From the NCBI RefSeq assembly GCF_012933385.1, contig NZ_JABBPN010000010.1:100634-164633 (forward strand): a stretch of 64,000 nucleotides of DNA, read 5' to 3'. The notes under the pieces are model-generated. The model ran no database searches. It was not told the origin of the DNA and saw only the letters and a program-made list of their open reading frames with translations. This DNA is from Paenibacillus lemnae. GTDB lineage: Bacteria; Bacillota; Bacilli; Paenibacillales; Paenibacillaceae. Both the position numbers and the translations under genes were made by a program. Of the stretch, positions 32,211-41,431 are shown in pieces. Position 1 is the first letter of the stretch. Each line of letters opens with the position of its first letter.

Positions 32211-33467
32211 TCATCTGACCCACTTTTTTTTCCTGCCCAGGATGTAAATGAGGAGAGCCGCTGCTGAAACTGCCGAGCTTAAGATAAACACCCATGCCGT
32301 GCCTGTAACATAAGCAATCCATCCCCAAACTGCTGCACCTAATCCGGTACCGATATCAATCATCATCAAAAACGTCGCATTGGCTGAACCACGGCGTTCT
32401 TTGGCTGCTGCGACAACGGCCATGGCATTGATCTCAGGCTGAAGTGCCCCCATGGCAATGCCATAAAGCACCGCACTGGTTAATAAAAGCGGCAGTGAAG
32501 ATGAGATCACAATCCCCGCCAAACTAATCGATAACAAAATAAATCCGGGAATGAGGATAACCGCGGAACCAAATTTCATGGAAATTCTGCCTGCGCCCAA
32601 TCTGACGATTGCCATCATCACCGCGCTGACTGTGTAGAATAATCCAAAATTCAAGATCCCCTTTTCAATCGCATAAACAGCTAAAAAAGTCCCGACCGAA
32701 CAGTTGGCAATCGCCACAAACAGCATAAAGATCGACGGTTTCCACGCATCCGCTTCGAATATCCGGTTTAACCACGTAATCCTTTTATTTACGTTTGCTT
32801 CGCTGTCTATCCCGCTGCTCTCTGATTGTTGCAAAAGCACGGTGCTTCTGTCCTGGATATACGGGCTGTTCTTCTCGTAACGGATCATGAAGCCGATAAT
32901 AAAGACGAGAACCATCACCGAAAACACAGCTGTAAACAAACTCTTGAAGCCATAGGCATCTTTCAAGGCCAGCGCCAATCCGGGAGCGACTGCCATGGCA
33001 ATGGTCTGGGAAAGGCCCAGATATCCGATCCCCTCTGACATCCTGGAATCTGGAAGAACGTCGCTTGCCATTGTACTGATGGCTGTTCCATTCCAGCTGA
33101 ACCCAATCCCGCTGATCGCCCTGATTACAATGAACAATCCGATCGGCATGACAAAGATGTAGAGTCCGGAAGTGATGCCGAATAAGGCTGTACCTATGAA
33201 AAGAATGACAAACCGGCCCTTCTTATCCATAAGACTCCCTGCCATTGGCCTGAAAATCAGAGCGGTTAAAGTAAACACGGTGGTCATTAATCCCGCAGTC
33301 AGCGCACTGTAACCGAGATCCAGGACATACAGAGGAAGTATCGTATTCTGCATTTGCGTACAAATTCTAACGGCTAGAGATATAAACAGCACCTTCAGAA
33401 AAGCATCGGTCCATATCGATTCTTTTAGCCTTACGTCTTTTTTAAGATCAGCTTTGATTTCATTCAC
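32211..33467 (-). CDS. MFS transporter under MerR control
   Basis: 418 residues, 12 predicted helices with the usual central loop (about 200-235). 'GSLMDKKGRFVILFIG' is the loop 2-3 signature and 'ISGIGFSWNGTAISTMASDV' lies in helix 5. The start is GTG 33467 with CAGGAG 7 nt upstream. It is transcribed from promoter B (33520-33550), divergent from the merR-like gene. Neighbouring hydrolase genes suggest either uptake of an ester-type compound or export of a toxic one; MerR/GyrI regulators usually control drug efflux. The direction of transport is not decidable here. Confidence 0.88.
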   Translation of the reverse strand: MNEIKADLKKDVRLKESIWTDAFLKVLFISLAVRICTQMQNTILPLYVLDLGYSALTAGLMTTVFTLTALIFRPMAGSLMDKKGRFVILFIGTALFGITSGLYIFVMPIGLFIVIRAISGIGFSWNGTAISTMASDVLPDSRMSEGIGYLGLSQTIAMAVAPGLALALKDAYGFKSLFTAVFSVMVLVFIIGFMIRYEKNSPYIQDRSTVLLQQSESSGIDSEANVNKRITWLNRIFEADAWKPSIFMLFVAIANCSVGTFLAVYAIEKGILNFGLFYTVSAVMMAIVRLGAGRISMKFGSAVILIPGFILLSISLAGIVISSSLPLLLTSAVLYGIAMGALQPEINAMAVVAAAKERRGSANATFLMMIDIGTGLGAAVWGWIAYVTGTAWVFILSSAVSAAALLIYILGRKKKWVR

Positions 33468-33519
33468 TTGTTTTCTCCTGTTCTGTTGAATTATCTTGAA
33501 ATAAATGAGCCATAGTCAT

Positions 33520-33550
33520 AAAATAAACTATCGAGTAACTCCATAGTCAA
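33520..33550 (-). promoter_or_regulatory. MerR-type promoter B (19-bp spacer, 21-bp dyad)
   Basis: On the minus strand -35 TTGACT (33545-33550) and -10 TATTTT (33520-33525) are 19 bp apart. The dyad 33527-33547 has arms ACTAT-x-GAGT and ACTC-x-ATAGT around a central A. It lies 14 bp from the start codon of the divergent merR gene, so the regulator probably also controls itself. Confidence 0.85.
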
Positions 33551-33560
33551 GAGGTGTGAT

Positions 33561-34385
33561 ATGAAAAAATCTGAGGTTTATCTCACGGCCGGCGAATTCG
33601 CGAAACTTTATGAAATTAAAAAAGATACCCTCTTCTTCTACGACAAAATCGGGCTGTTCTGCCCCCAGATTGTAGAAGATAACGGATATCGGTATTACCA
33701 TGTGGACCAGTGCCGTATATTTAACTTGATCGAATTGTTAAAAGCTTCGGGGATGGAATTGAAAGACATTAAGAAATATTTGGATTCATTGAACCCCCAT
33801 TATTTCTTGGACATCTCCAAAGTCCAGCTTGATATGTTAAATAAACAGAAGCTCGAAATTGAATACATGATCAAACAATTGGAAAACACCATCCAGGCAG
33901 CCGAATTTGCCATTAAGACCGCGTATAATATTCCCCGCATCGAATACTGTGACGCTGAACGGTACGCTGCGTTTCCGCTAAATGTCAGCAGAGAACAGCG
34001 TAAACAGTGGGTTACAGCCGCAATCAAATTGTTTGTACACTGTATGAAGGATAGGCTGCAGTCTGATTTTTTACGCGGAGGCATGATCAGGAATCAGGAT
34101 TTGTATGACGATCATTTTGAGAAAAGCTACATCTTAACCAAAATCAATGGACAGGTTACTCATGAAGAGCTCCATATCAGACCTGCCGGACTGTGTGCCG
34201 TTATGGAGTATAAAGGGAGCTACGAAGGACTCGGGCAGGCTTATGCTGAATTAAAACGTTACATTCTGGATAACGGATATACAATTTCAGGAAATGCTTA
34301 TGAGCTGGAATTACTCGGCTATTACATGGTGAAGGACAGAGATTCCTTTGTTATTCAAATCACGATCCCTGTGAAGAAGGAATGA
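33561..34385 (+). CDS. MerR-family regulator with GyrI-like effector domain (BmrR type)
   Basis: 274 residues. The N-terminal HTH 'LTAGEFAKLYEIKKDTLFFY' with 'YDKIGLF.P' and 'YRYYHVDQCRIFNLI' is the MerR DNA-binding domain, followed by a long coiled-coil helix (about 78-120) and a C-terminal GyrI-like domain (about 120-274; 'IRPAGLCAVMEYKGSYEGLG', 'YELELLGYYMVKD'), as in BmrR and Mta, which bind hydrophobic or cationic ligands. GAGGTG precedes the ATG. Two nearly identical operators (33527-33547 and 30950-30970) in 19-bp-spacer promoters make it the probable activator of both MFS/hydrolase modules. Confidence 0.9.
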   Translation: MKKSEVYLTAGEFAKLYEIKKDTLFFYDKIGLFCPQIVEDNGYRYYHVDQCRIFNLIELLKASGMELKDIKKYLDSLNPHYFLDISKVQLDMLNKQKLEIEYMIKQLENTIQAAEFAIKTAYNIPRIEYCDAERYAAFPLNVSREQRKQWVTAAIKLFVHCMKDRLQSDFLRGGMIRNQDLYDDHFEKSYILTKINGQVTHEELHIRPAGLCAVMEYKGSYEGLGQAYAELKRYILDNGYTISGNAYELELLGYYMVKDRDSFVIQITIPVKKE

Positions 34386-34419
34386 TATTGAAACACATCG
34401 AAACACACTGGTTCTTCCC

Positions 34420-34465
34420 AGAAAAAAACCTCAGCTTCGGTGATCCACCACCAATGCTGAGGTTT
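34420..34465. terminator. Bidirectional terminator between merR and the GH88 gene
   Basis: AAACCTCAGC (34426-34435) pairs perfectly with GCTGAGGTTT (34456-34465) around a 20-nt loop. The minus strand continues in seven T, so it ends the uronide operon; the plus strand continues TTTCTATTC. Confidence 0.85.
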
Positions 34466-34491
34466 CTATTCATTTCATTCTAATCATTTCT

Positions 34492-35616
34492 CTATTCCCA
34501 ATAAAACGGGCCGCAGTTCTTCAGGCGCGCCAAACCTTCCACGAAGAAAAAGTCGCCATAAATCAACGGCACGTCAATATTGGTTCCCTGCGGATAATTG
34601 CTCGTGCCGGACAGCAGCAGGCCTTCCTCTTCCGAAATGTCCCAGGCACCGTAGTTTTCGTACAGCGACTTCAATATACGAACCGCGCCCATGCGGTACA
34701 CTTCAGCATCTCCATTTCCGCTTTTGTCAGCCAGCAGAAGCAGTCCACTTGCTGCGCAGGATCCAGCCGAGGTATCTCGCAGATTACGCAGCTCCTCCGG
34801 CGCACGGAAATCCCAAGCCGGCACATGATCTTCCGGAAGCCGGCTGAGAAAGAAGTTCGCAACCCTTTTGGCAGCCTGGAAGTAATCATCTTTCCCCGTG
34901 TGATGATAAGCTAGTGTAAGACCGTAAAGCGCCCAGGCCGTTCCCCGTGACCATGCGGATTCCGGGGCATATCCTTGGCCTCCCAATCCCTCCAGTCTAT
35001 CACCTGTCTGAGGATCAAAATCCACAATGTGATACACCGAGCCGTCCGCGCGGATAAAATGCTTCAGCACCGTATCCAGATGTGCTTCGGCAATATGGGC
35101 ATAACGCGGATCGCCGCTCGTTCGGGAGGCCCAAAACAACAGCGGCATATTCATGCAGCAGTCAATGATTGCCTGACCTTCGTTACGCTCTCCCTCTCTC
35201 CAGGGGTTCCAGGCCCGTATATATTGTCCTTTCAGATTAAAGCGGGCAGCCAAATAGTTAGCTGCCTTCAAGCTGCGTATCCGGGAACTCTCGCTGCCGG
35301 TCAGCTTATAATTGGCGACGCTGGTTAAGGTCCACATAAAGCCGATATCATGGTCCAGCCTTACATATGCATCCAGCACTTCATCCAGTTTGACTTCACA
35401 AACTTCAGCAAGTGCTTTGAGCACCTCATTGCCGCTCTCCGCATACAGCTGCCACAGCATGCCTGGCCAAAATCCTGACGTCCACCAGGACGGTTCTGTC
35501 AGATCAAATACGCCTTTCTGACTGGCATGAGGGAATCCCGATCCGATTCTTTTTGTATTGCGCAGTGTCTTCTCCAGACATTGATGCCAGGCTTCATCTA
35601 CCCATGCGTAATCCAT
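34492..35616 (-). CDS. Unsaturated glucuronyl hydrolase, GH88
   Basis: 374 residues, the normal length. The (alpha/alpha)6-barrel signature residues are present: 'VRLDHDIGFMW' with Asp88 in the position of the catalytic Asp88 of Bacillus sp. GL1 UGL, and 'IIDCCMNMPLLFWAS' with Asp152 corresponding to Asp149. 'PESAWSRGTAWALYGL' is also typical. GH88 hydrates the double bond of the 4,5-unsaturated uronic acid left at the non-reducing end by polysaccharide lyases, releasing it from the oligosaccharide. No signal peptide, so it works on imported oligosaccharides. Last gene of the operon and directly downstream of the heparinase-like gene. Confidence 0.92.
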   Translation of the reverse strand: MDYAWVDEAWHQCLEKTLRNTKRIGSGFPHASQKGVFDLTEPSWWTSGFWPGMLWQLYAESGNEVLKALAEVCEVKLDEVLDAYVRLDHDIGFMWTLTSVANYKLTGSESSRIRSLKAANYLAARFNLKGQYIRAWNPWREGERNEGQAIIDCCMNMPLLFWASRTSGDPRYAHIAEAHLDTVLKHFIRADGSVYHIVDFDPQTGDRLEGLGGQGYAPESAWSRGTAWALYGLTLAYHHTGKDDYFQAAKRVANFFLSRLPEDHVPAWDFRAPEELRNLRDTSAGSCAASGLLLLADKSGNGDAEVYRMGAVRILKSLYENYGAWDISEEEGLLLSGTSNYPQGTNIDVPLIYGDFFFVEGLARLKNCGPFYWE

Positions 35617-35662
35617 AGTTATACCTCTCTTTCATCAATCAAATATTATTTCCTGCCGGACT

Positions 35663-37519
35663 CTATTCCTGATGTAATCCAGCGTCCAGCTTTATAAATT
35701 CGAATAGCAAGTTCACTTCCATCCGCGGCTTCGGCTGAAGGACATGGAAATCAAGGGTATAAAACACCTGCTCCTTGCCGAAATGATCCCGATACATCCG
35801 TTCGGTCACTTCCAGCTGAAATTGTGACGGGTCACAGGTAAGATTGAGAGCAAGATCTTTATGGATCAGCAGCAGCCTCGCCTCCGATGAATACAATTGA
35901 GGCTTAATCATCGTTACAAACCGTTCGATCAGACTGTCCGGCTTGTGTGACAGCAGGAAGATATCCTTCAGCTCCAGACGAGGCAGATCCTGCTTATGCC
36001 ACTGCCAGGATCGATTAAAGCTCATTAACTCCGGGCACTCGTATGCTTCAGCAAGCTCCACGGCAAAGCGGACTTCTGTATCACTCACCGACTGCTCCAT
36101 GACCACTGCTGAACGCTGTCGTCCCTCTCGCTGCAGACAGCCGTCAATGATCGGAACCGAATGGCCCTGTGCACCGTTGCAATCATAGCTGTAGCGTCCA
36201 GTACCGAAATATTCTTTCGTATATTCTCCGCAGCCCAGGTCGGATAGAAAATATGTTCCTGCGCCTGCAATCATGAACTGTCCCAGATCATTATGATTAT
36301 GAGGTTCCGCGTTATGCCCGCCCTTGGCAGCAAAGCCGAAAACACCTTCCTTGGAAGATGTGCGGGAAACGATCCACTGGGCATTATCCAGTAAAAAATC
36401 GTCCGGCGCCCAGTCTTCTGTCGCGGCGGCCATATTCCGCCAGAGCAGATTGCGAAGAGCAGGTGCCCATCGGCTGCAGTGATCCTTGCGGTAGACCGCC
36501 CGAAGCCGAGATGGCGGTGAATGAACACCGGTAAAACGCCCCGCCAGATATCGGGACAACCCTAGTTGTACGGTTTCATAGGGATGTGCATCCGAGAAGT
36601 TAACGGCCGCATGACCCCCAAGAAAGCACTTCTGCTGAAATTCCGCAATCGCTTTCACTTTATCCACCGAGAACCAGTTCAGTTCTCCGCAGCTGCGCTT
36701 ATACAGCAGATCGGCATAATAAACAAAGTAACCGAACCCGTAATTCCAGTAGCCAAGTCCCTCCGGACAAGCACCATCTTCCCCGAAGCCTTTTACATAG
36801 CAGGCCATGCTGTGCTCAGTTTTCTCCAGAATTTGGGTCAGTAGCTCCTGATCATGCTCCCCGTCAAGCAGAAGCAGAGCCGCGGAACCGATCGAGCCTG
36901 CACATACCGCAGACCAGTTGTGCTCGGCTTCCTCCCATTCATAAGGTCCTTCATCTATGAAGGGCCGAAACAGCCGTTCATGTACCAGCTCCGTCATTCG
37001 TGTCTTCAAAAATCCCGGTAAGCGATCCCTAAGCAAAATCGTCAGTTCCGCCAGTGTAAACCCCGTTTCAGCGGAGAATAAATCGATCGTTTGGGACAGC
37101 GGCCGCTGTTCATTGACATGAGCAGGCAGGCACCAGGTTAATTCACTGCAGACAGCCCATACAGCATCCAACCATTCATGATGATATGCATCCGACTGAG
37201 GCTCAAGCAAGGACAGAAGTGCAAAGGTATTCAGCCGCCGCCTCCGTTCAAAGTAAGCCTGCTCATATTGCAGCCTGGATCCGGTTTTTGCAAATAACGA
37301 GAATAGAGTGTATGTGAGATCCGGCATATCAGTTTCCAGCAGTCTTCTTCCCTCTGCCATGATTTCAGCAATCTCTTCCTTGTACTCTTCACTATGTCTT
37401 ACCCTGTGCCAAAATAAAGATCCATCATCTTCAGCATAATAAAAGTGAGTACCCGCCGAAGCCAAACGTTGTACCGCTTCCTTCATCGGCTTACTCGATT
37501 TCATATTGGAATGGTCCAT
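35663..37519 (-). CDS. Heparinase II/III-family protein
   Basis: 618 residues from ATG 37519 (AAAGGA 6 nt upstream); an ATG at 37534 overlaps the stop of the previous gene. The N-terminal two thirds is an alpha/alpha toroid ('GACPEGLGYWNYGFGYFVYY' is a conserved block) and the C-terminal third a beta sandwich with 'FGFAAKGGHNAEPHNHNDLG', the heparinase II/III signature with its likely catalytic His. Family members are lyases for uronic-acid glycans (heparin, heparan, alginate oligomers). No signal peptide is present, which points to oligosaccharide cleavage in the cytoplasm before GH88. The glycan cannot be named from the sequence. Confidence 0.85.
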   Translation of the reverse strand: MDHSNMKSSKPMKEAVQRLASAGTHFYYAEDDGSLFWHRVRHSEEYKEEIAEIMAEGRRLLETDMPDLTYTLFSLFAKTGSRLQYEQAYFERRRRLNTFALLSLLEPQSDAYHHEWLDAVWAVCSELTWCLPAHVNEQRPLSQTIDLFSAETGFTLAELTILLRDRLPGFLKTRMTELVHERLFRPFIDEGPYEWEEAEHNWSAVCAGSIGSAALLLLDGEHDQELLTQILEKTEHSMACYVKGFGEDGACPEGLGYWNYGFGYFVYYADLLYKRSCGELNWFSVDKVKAIAEFQQKCFLGGHAAVNFSDAHPYETVQLGLSRYLAGRFTGVHSPPSRLRAVYRKDHCSRWAPALRNLLWRNMAAATEDWAPDDFLLDNAQWIVSRTSSKEGVFGFAAKGGHNAEPHNHNDLGQFMIAGAGTYFLSDLGCGEYTKEYFGTGRYSYDCNGAQGHSVPIIDGCLQREGRQRSAVVMEQSVSDTEVRFAVELAEAYECPELMSFNRSWQWHKQDLPRLELKDIFLLSHKPDSLIERFVTMIKPQLYSSEARLLLIHKDLALNLTCDPSQFQLEVTERMYRDHFGKEQVFYTLDFHVLQPKPRMEVNLLFEFIKLDAGLHQE

Positions 37520-37530
37520 TAGTTTTCCTT

Positions 37531-39456
37531 TCATTCCATCGTAATCTTGAATTCCTTACCCGTACAGCTTCGGATGCTGATTTCGTGACCTTCAATTATA
37601 TCTTCGAAGCTGACTCGTAACAAGTTATGGGTATCCACCGAACTTCCAGGTCCAAAACGAGCTGATTGGTTTGGCTCTCTCACCGCCGGTTCCCCGTAGA
37701 TCGCAGAGACAAGCCAATGCACGCCAGGCGAAAGTGAAGCCGTCAGCGTAGGGATTACCGTACGCGGCCGAAGGACGTTCGTATTGGCATTCGGCCAGAT
37801 CAGGCGGGCAGATTCGTAACCCAGCAGGCTTCGAGCCCCGCTGATTCCCCATTCACTGCCAGCAAATGCTTCCCCGCCCGCCGTACGCTCCACAGGGGGC
37901 TGCTCCACGCCTAAGGCAAATCCTCCTTCAGCAGCATCCAAAGCCCTCTTGCTCTCCACACGGTGAATCCGGATATGCCATGGAAGTCCTGCAACAATCC
38001 AGGTGCTGACCTCTACATCGGACCAGGGCTTCCAGACAGCATGAAGGACATTGTCTTCGATTGAGGTGTTCACATTGTGTCGTCTGACCCGGTACAGATT
38101 GTCTCCACTCTCGCTCAAAGCAAGCATGGAGTCAAACGCTCCCTGAGACAATCCCCACTCAGACCGGGGCACACTAAATCCAAATCCGGTCGAATATACA
38201 AATTTCTCATATTTGGCCGAGGTATGAGTATGTTCATTGGTGCCCCTATGCCCGCTGTTAAATGCCGCCGCATGACCCGATTTCTCATCCCGAATCAGTA
38301 CCAGATGCGCCGGTTTCTGAACATCGATCCTCTCGTTCTCAGGCAGCGGCAGTTCCTCCGATGTCCAGAAAGGATGATCATCAGGCAGCGCCAGAGGTAG
38401 AAACGCTTTCAAAGCCCAGTAAGGTGAGCCGGGTGAATTGTAGTTTTCGGCCATGATTAGGTTCGGGTAAGCGTATCCGACCGTCAGCAGGCCGCCCGAA
38501 TCCAGAATCGGCTGTCTGAACCACCAGCGCAGATGGCGGAGCATAAGCCCCTTGAATACGCCTGCCGGCAGGCTCCCGCTTTCTGCAAAAGCCATCGCTC
38601 CCCAAAAAGCTCCTTGTGAAAAACGATAGGTCAGACTGCGTCCATAAGGAAGCGCAGATCCATCTGAGGCGAACCATGCCATGAAATGAGGCGCAAAGGC
38701 TTCAGCGCGTTCCCTGTATAGAGCTGACCGCTCCGGATCTTCCTCCTGCATCAGTTTGGAGTAAAGTAAGCCGTAGTAATGAAATGCAAACGGCACATAA
38801 TAATCACTGTGTCCCTCAGGTCCGTCACTGTACCATCCGTCTTCCAGATAAAAGGCATCCAGCCTGTTCAGATTATCCTGCAGCTGCTGATCATCGTAAG
38901 GCAGGCCCGCCTTACGGAATCCGATATTGACGAGCACATGAAAGAACAGCCAATTGCAGTCATGACAAGGATGATCATTGATCTCATTCAGCCAGGTGTA
39001 CAGATTGTGGCGGGCTTGTTCATCCAGCGGCGTCCACAGCCGGTCAGGGATCAGAGCCAGCGCATACCCGAAGGCTGCCATCTCGACCAGACGCTGATCA
39101 TAATCGTGAATCTGCCCCCAATACTCCTCATGCTCCGGATTCGTGCCATTTCGGATTCCTTCCAGAACGATATCCCACAGTTCATGGTCTTCTCCGCCTG
39201 CCATAAGCGGTACCAGTCCCCACAGCACCCGTGAGAAACCTTCCATCCCCGCAAGTACAGCCTGATGTCCGGCCCCCGTGCTGCCGAGCTCCAGCCGTGC
39301 CTTTCCCTTACTGTAATACGAGGCCAGTGGTGCAAGCAGCTGCTTGAGGGCAGCCGCCATATCCTCACGGGTTCTCAGCGGATTATCCGCTAACGTTATG
39401 TGCTTGCCTTCCGTTAACGTTACGTGGTTTCCTTCATCCATCGAGTAATTCCGCAT
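37531..39456 (-). CDS. DUF2264-domain protein (putative glycan-active)
   Basis: 641 residues. The N-terminal part has 'NPLRTREDMAAALKQLLAPL', 'LPYDDQQLQDNLNRLDAFYL', 'DGWYSDGPEGHSDYYVPFAF' and 'YGRSLTYRFSQGAFWGAMAF', the conserved blocks of DUF2264, an alpha/alpha-barrel family usually found with polysaccharide lyase and GH88/GH105 genes. A beta-sandwich-like C-terminus follows. Its reaction is not established to my knowledge; its gene context suggests action on unsaturated uronyl oligosaccharides. No signal peptide. Its stop overlaps the possible upstream ATG of the heparinase gene, so the two are co-translated. Confidence 0.85.
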   Translation of the reverse strand: MRNYSMDEGNHVTLTEGKHITLADNPLRTREDMAAALKQLLAPLASYYSKGKARLELGSTGAGHQAVLAGMEGFSRVLWGLVPLMAGGEDHELWDIVLEGIRNGTNPEHEEYWGQIHDYDQRLVEMAAFGYALALIPDRLWTPLDEQARHNLYTWLNEINDHPCHDCNWLFFHVLVNIGFRKAGLPYDDQQLQDNLNRLDAFYLEDGWYSDGPEGHSDYYVPFAFHYYGLLYSKLMQEEDPERSALYRERAEAFAPHFMAWFASDGSALPYGRSLTYRFSQGAFWGAMAFAESGSLPAGVFKGLMLRHLRWWFRQPILDSGGLLTVGYAYPNLIMAENYNSPGSPYWALKAFLPLALPDDHPFWTSEELPLPENERIDVQKPAHLVLIRDEKSGHAAAFNSGHRGTNEHTHTSAKYEKFVYSTGFGFSVPRSEWGLSQGAFDSMLALSESGDNLYRVRRHNVNTSIEDNVLHAVWKPWSDVEVSTWIVAGLPWHIRIHRVESKRALDAAEGGFALGVEQPPVERTAGGEAFAGSEWGISGARSLLGYESARLIWPNANTNVLRPRTVIPTLTASLSPGVHWLVSAIYGEPAVREPNQSARFGPGSSVDTHNLLRVSFEDIIEGHEISIRSCTGKEFKITME

Positions 39457-39501
39457 CCTCTCACACTCCTTATGCTTACATAATTCTACCTTCCCCCAGC
39501 C

Positions 39502-40341
39502 CTATCCTTTAATTCCAGAAGAAGCGACGCCCTGCACAAAGTTTTTCTGCAGCACCAGGAACACAATCAGCACTGGAATGATGGATATTACGCTGGCCGC
39601 CATAATCAGTCCGTACTCGGCCGAATATTGCGAAATAAACATACGAAGTCCGATCTGAATCGTTTTTAGCTCGGTTTTGGTCAAATATATCATCGGTCCC
39701 AGAAAATCATTCCAGGTCGAGACAAAAGTAAAGATCGTGAGTGTAGACAGAGCGGGCTTCGACAGGGGCACCATAATGCGCGCCCAGATTCCGTACTCGC
39801 TCAGTCCGTCAATCCGGGCTGCTTCACACAGTTCATCAGGAATGCTCTGGTAGAACTGGCGCATCAGAAACACACCGAAAGCCGAAAACGCCTGCAGCAA
39901 AATAATGGCGAGATGGGTGTTGTTCAGTCCCATGGAGCGCATCATAATAAACTGCGGTACCATATAAGCCTGCCATGGAATGGCGATCGTCGCGATATAG
40001 CCAAGGAACAGCGCATGCTTCCCTGTGAAATTCAGCTTGGAAAACGCATAGGCAGCAAAGCTGGAGGTCAGAATTTGAAGCACGGTTACGATGACCGACA
40101 GCTTCGCCGTATTATAGATAAAGGTTCCAAGCGGAATCTTCGTCCAGATGTCTTCATAGTTGCTCCAGCGAGGAGACTCCGGAATCCACTGCATTGGAAA
40201 AGCGAATACGTCTTTGTTCAGCTTGAGTGAGGATGAGAACATCCACAAGTAAGGGACAAGCATACAGAGAACGACGATAAATAAAATGATGTACGCCAGC
40301 ACCTTGACTCCGATTTTAACTCCTTTATTGGTTCCAACCAT
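39502..40341 (-). CDS. Carbohydrate ABC transporter permease (MalG/AraQ type)
   Basis: 279 residues with six helices. The EAA loop is 'ELCEAARIDGLSEYGIWARIMVPLSKPAL'-like, with EAARIDG as its core, which contacts a shared ATPase. The C-terminus 'LVLQKNFVQGVASSGIKG' is typical of CUT1 MalG-type permeases. It pairs with the permease 14 nt upstream and the binding protein at 41432. No ATP-binding gene lies in the cluster, so it must use a common MsmX-type ATPase encoded elsewhere. Confidence 0.95.
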   Translation of the reverse strand: MVGTNKGVKIGVKVLAYIILFIVVLCMLVPYLWMFSSSLKLNKDVFAFPMQWIPESPRWSNYEDIWTKIPLGTFIYNTAKLSVIVTVLQILTSSFAAYAFSKLNFTGKHALFLGYIATIAIPWQAYMVPQFIMMRSMGLNNTHLAIILLQAFSAFGVFLMRQFYQSIPDELCEAARIDGLSEYGIWARIMVPLSKPALSTLTIFTFVSTWNDFLGPMIYLTKTELKTIQIGLRMFISQYSAEYGLIMAASVISIIPVLIVFLVLQKNFVQGVASSGIKG

Positions 40342-40355
40342 AGCTGCTATCCCTC

Positions 40356-41294
40356 CTATTGTCCATACTTCTTTTCTCCCCGGAACTGCACAAGAGTGAT
40401 GCCCAGTACGAGCAGGAACAGTACAATCGCCATGGCACTGGCATAGCCGTAGTCCAGGGATCTGAACGCCGTATTGTAGATCTGATAGACCAGAACCCGG
40501 GTAGCATCGTTCAGCTGGTTGTCCGCTCCGGCAAACAAGTTGATGAAGATATCGTAGACCTTAAACGAATTAATGATCAGAATCATCAGTACAAAAAAGG
40601 TCGTAGGTGCAAGCTGAGGAATCGTGACACTCCGGAATCTCTGCCAGGCATTTGCACCGTCCAGCTCAGCGGCCTCATACAACTCGGGGTTTACGCCCTG
40701 CAGACCGGCAAGATAAATGACCATATAGTAGCCCATATTCTTCCACACGGTGAACAGAACGACGGTAAACATGGCCCAGTCCTTGTCCGCAGCCCAGCGC
40801 GGCAGATCTTCGATCGGCACCCCTGTCAGCCAGTGCAGAATGTTATTCACCGGCCCCATCGTCGGGCTGAAAATAAAATTCCACACCGCTGCTACCGCGA
40901 CCAGAGAGGCCACATACGGAAAAAAGAATACGGTTCTCATAAAATTCCGGGCCAGCAGCTTCTGATTGAGCAGAATAGCCAGACCGAGAGCGCACGCCAT
41001 CGTCAGCGGCACGACTCCTGCGGTATAAATAACCGTATTCCATAATGATTTATGGAAGGTCGGATCCTTCCACAGGCGTACAAAGTTATCGACTCCGATA
41101 TATTGCATCGGATTGGCACCATCCCATTTCACAAAGGCCAGAATCAGGGCAAAAACCATAGGCACCAATGTAAAAAGGGCAAAACCAATAAAGTTCGGGG
41201 CGATAAAGCTGTAAGCAATCAGATGCTCCCTGGTTTTTTTGGACCAACCGCGTTTCTTTTCCATTTTCGAATTTAACATCGTTTCGTTCTGCAT
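40356..41294 (-). CDS. Sugar ABC transporter permease (MalF/UgpA type)
   Basis: 312 residues from ATG 41294, which follows GGAGGAGAAATT; a longer frame to 41348 has no site. Six helices; EAA loop core 'YEAAELDGANAWQRFRSVTI'. The start contains a cytoplasmic basic segment 'MEKKRGWSKKTREHL', usual in CUT1 MalF-type permeases. Forms the membrane channel with the MalG-type partner. Confidence 0.95.
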   Translation of the reverse strand: MQNETMLNSKMEKKRGWSKKTREHLIAYSFIAPNFIGFALFTLVPMVFALILAFVKWDGANPMQYIGVDNFVRLWKDPTFHKSLWNTVIYTAGVVPLTMACALGLAILLNQKLLARNFMRTVFFFPYVASLVAVAAVWNFIFSPTMGPVNNILHWLTGVPIEDLPRWAADKDWAMFTVVLFTVWKNMGYYMVIYLAGLQGVNPELYEAAELDGANAWQRFRSVTIPQLAPTTFFVLMILIINSFKVYDIFINLFAGADNQLNDATRVLVYQIYNTAFRSLDYGYASAMAIVLFLLVLGITLVQFRGEKKYGQ

Positions 41295-41431
41295 AATTTC
41301 TCCTCCAAACCATAACGGACTGTCCAGATAAAGAAGAGGCAGGCCCACTTCAGCCCGCCCCTTCAGGCATTTCTCAGAAAGATTCTCAGCATTCCAGTTG
41401 GATCATACGTCAGTTTGGTACACAGTCTTAA

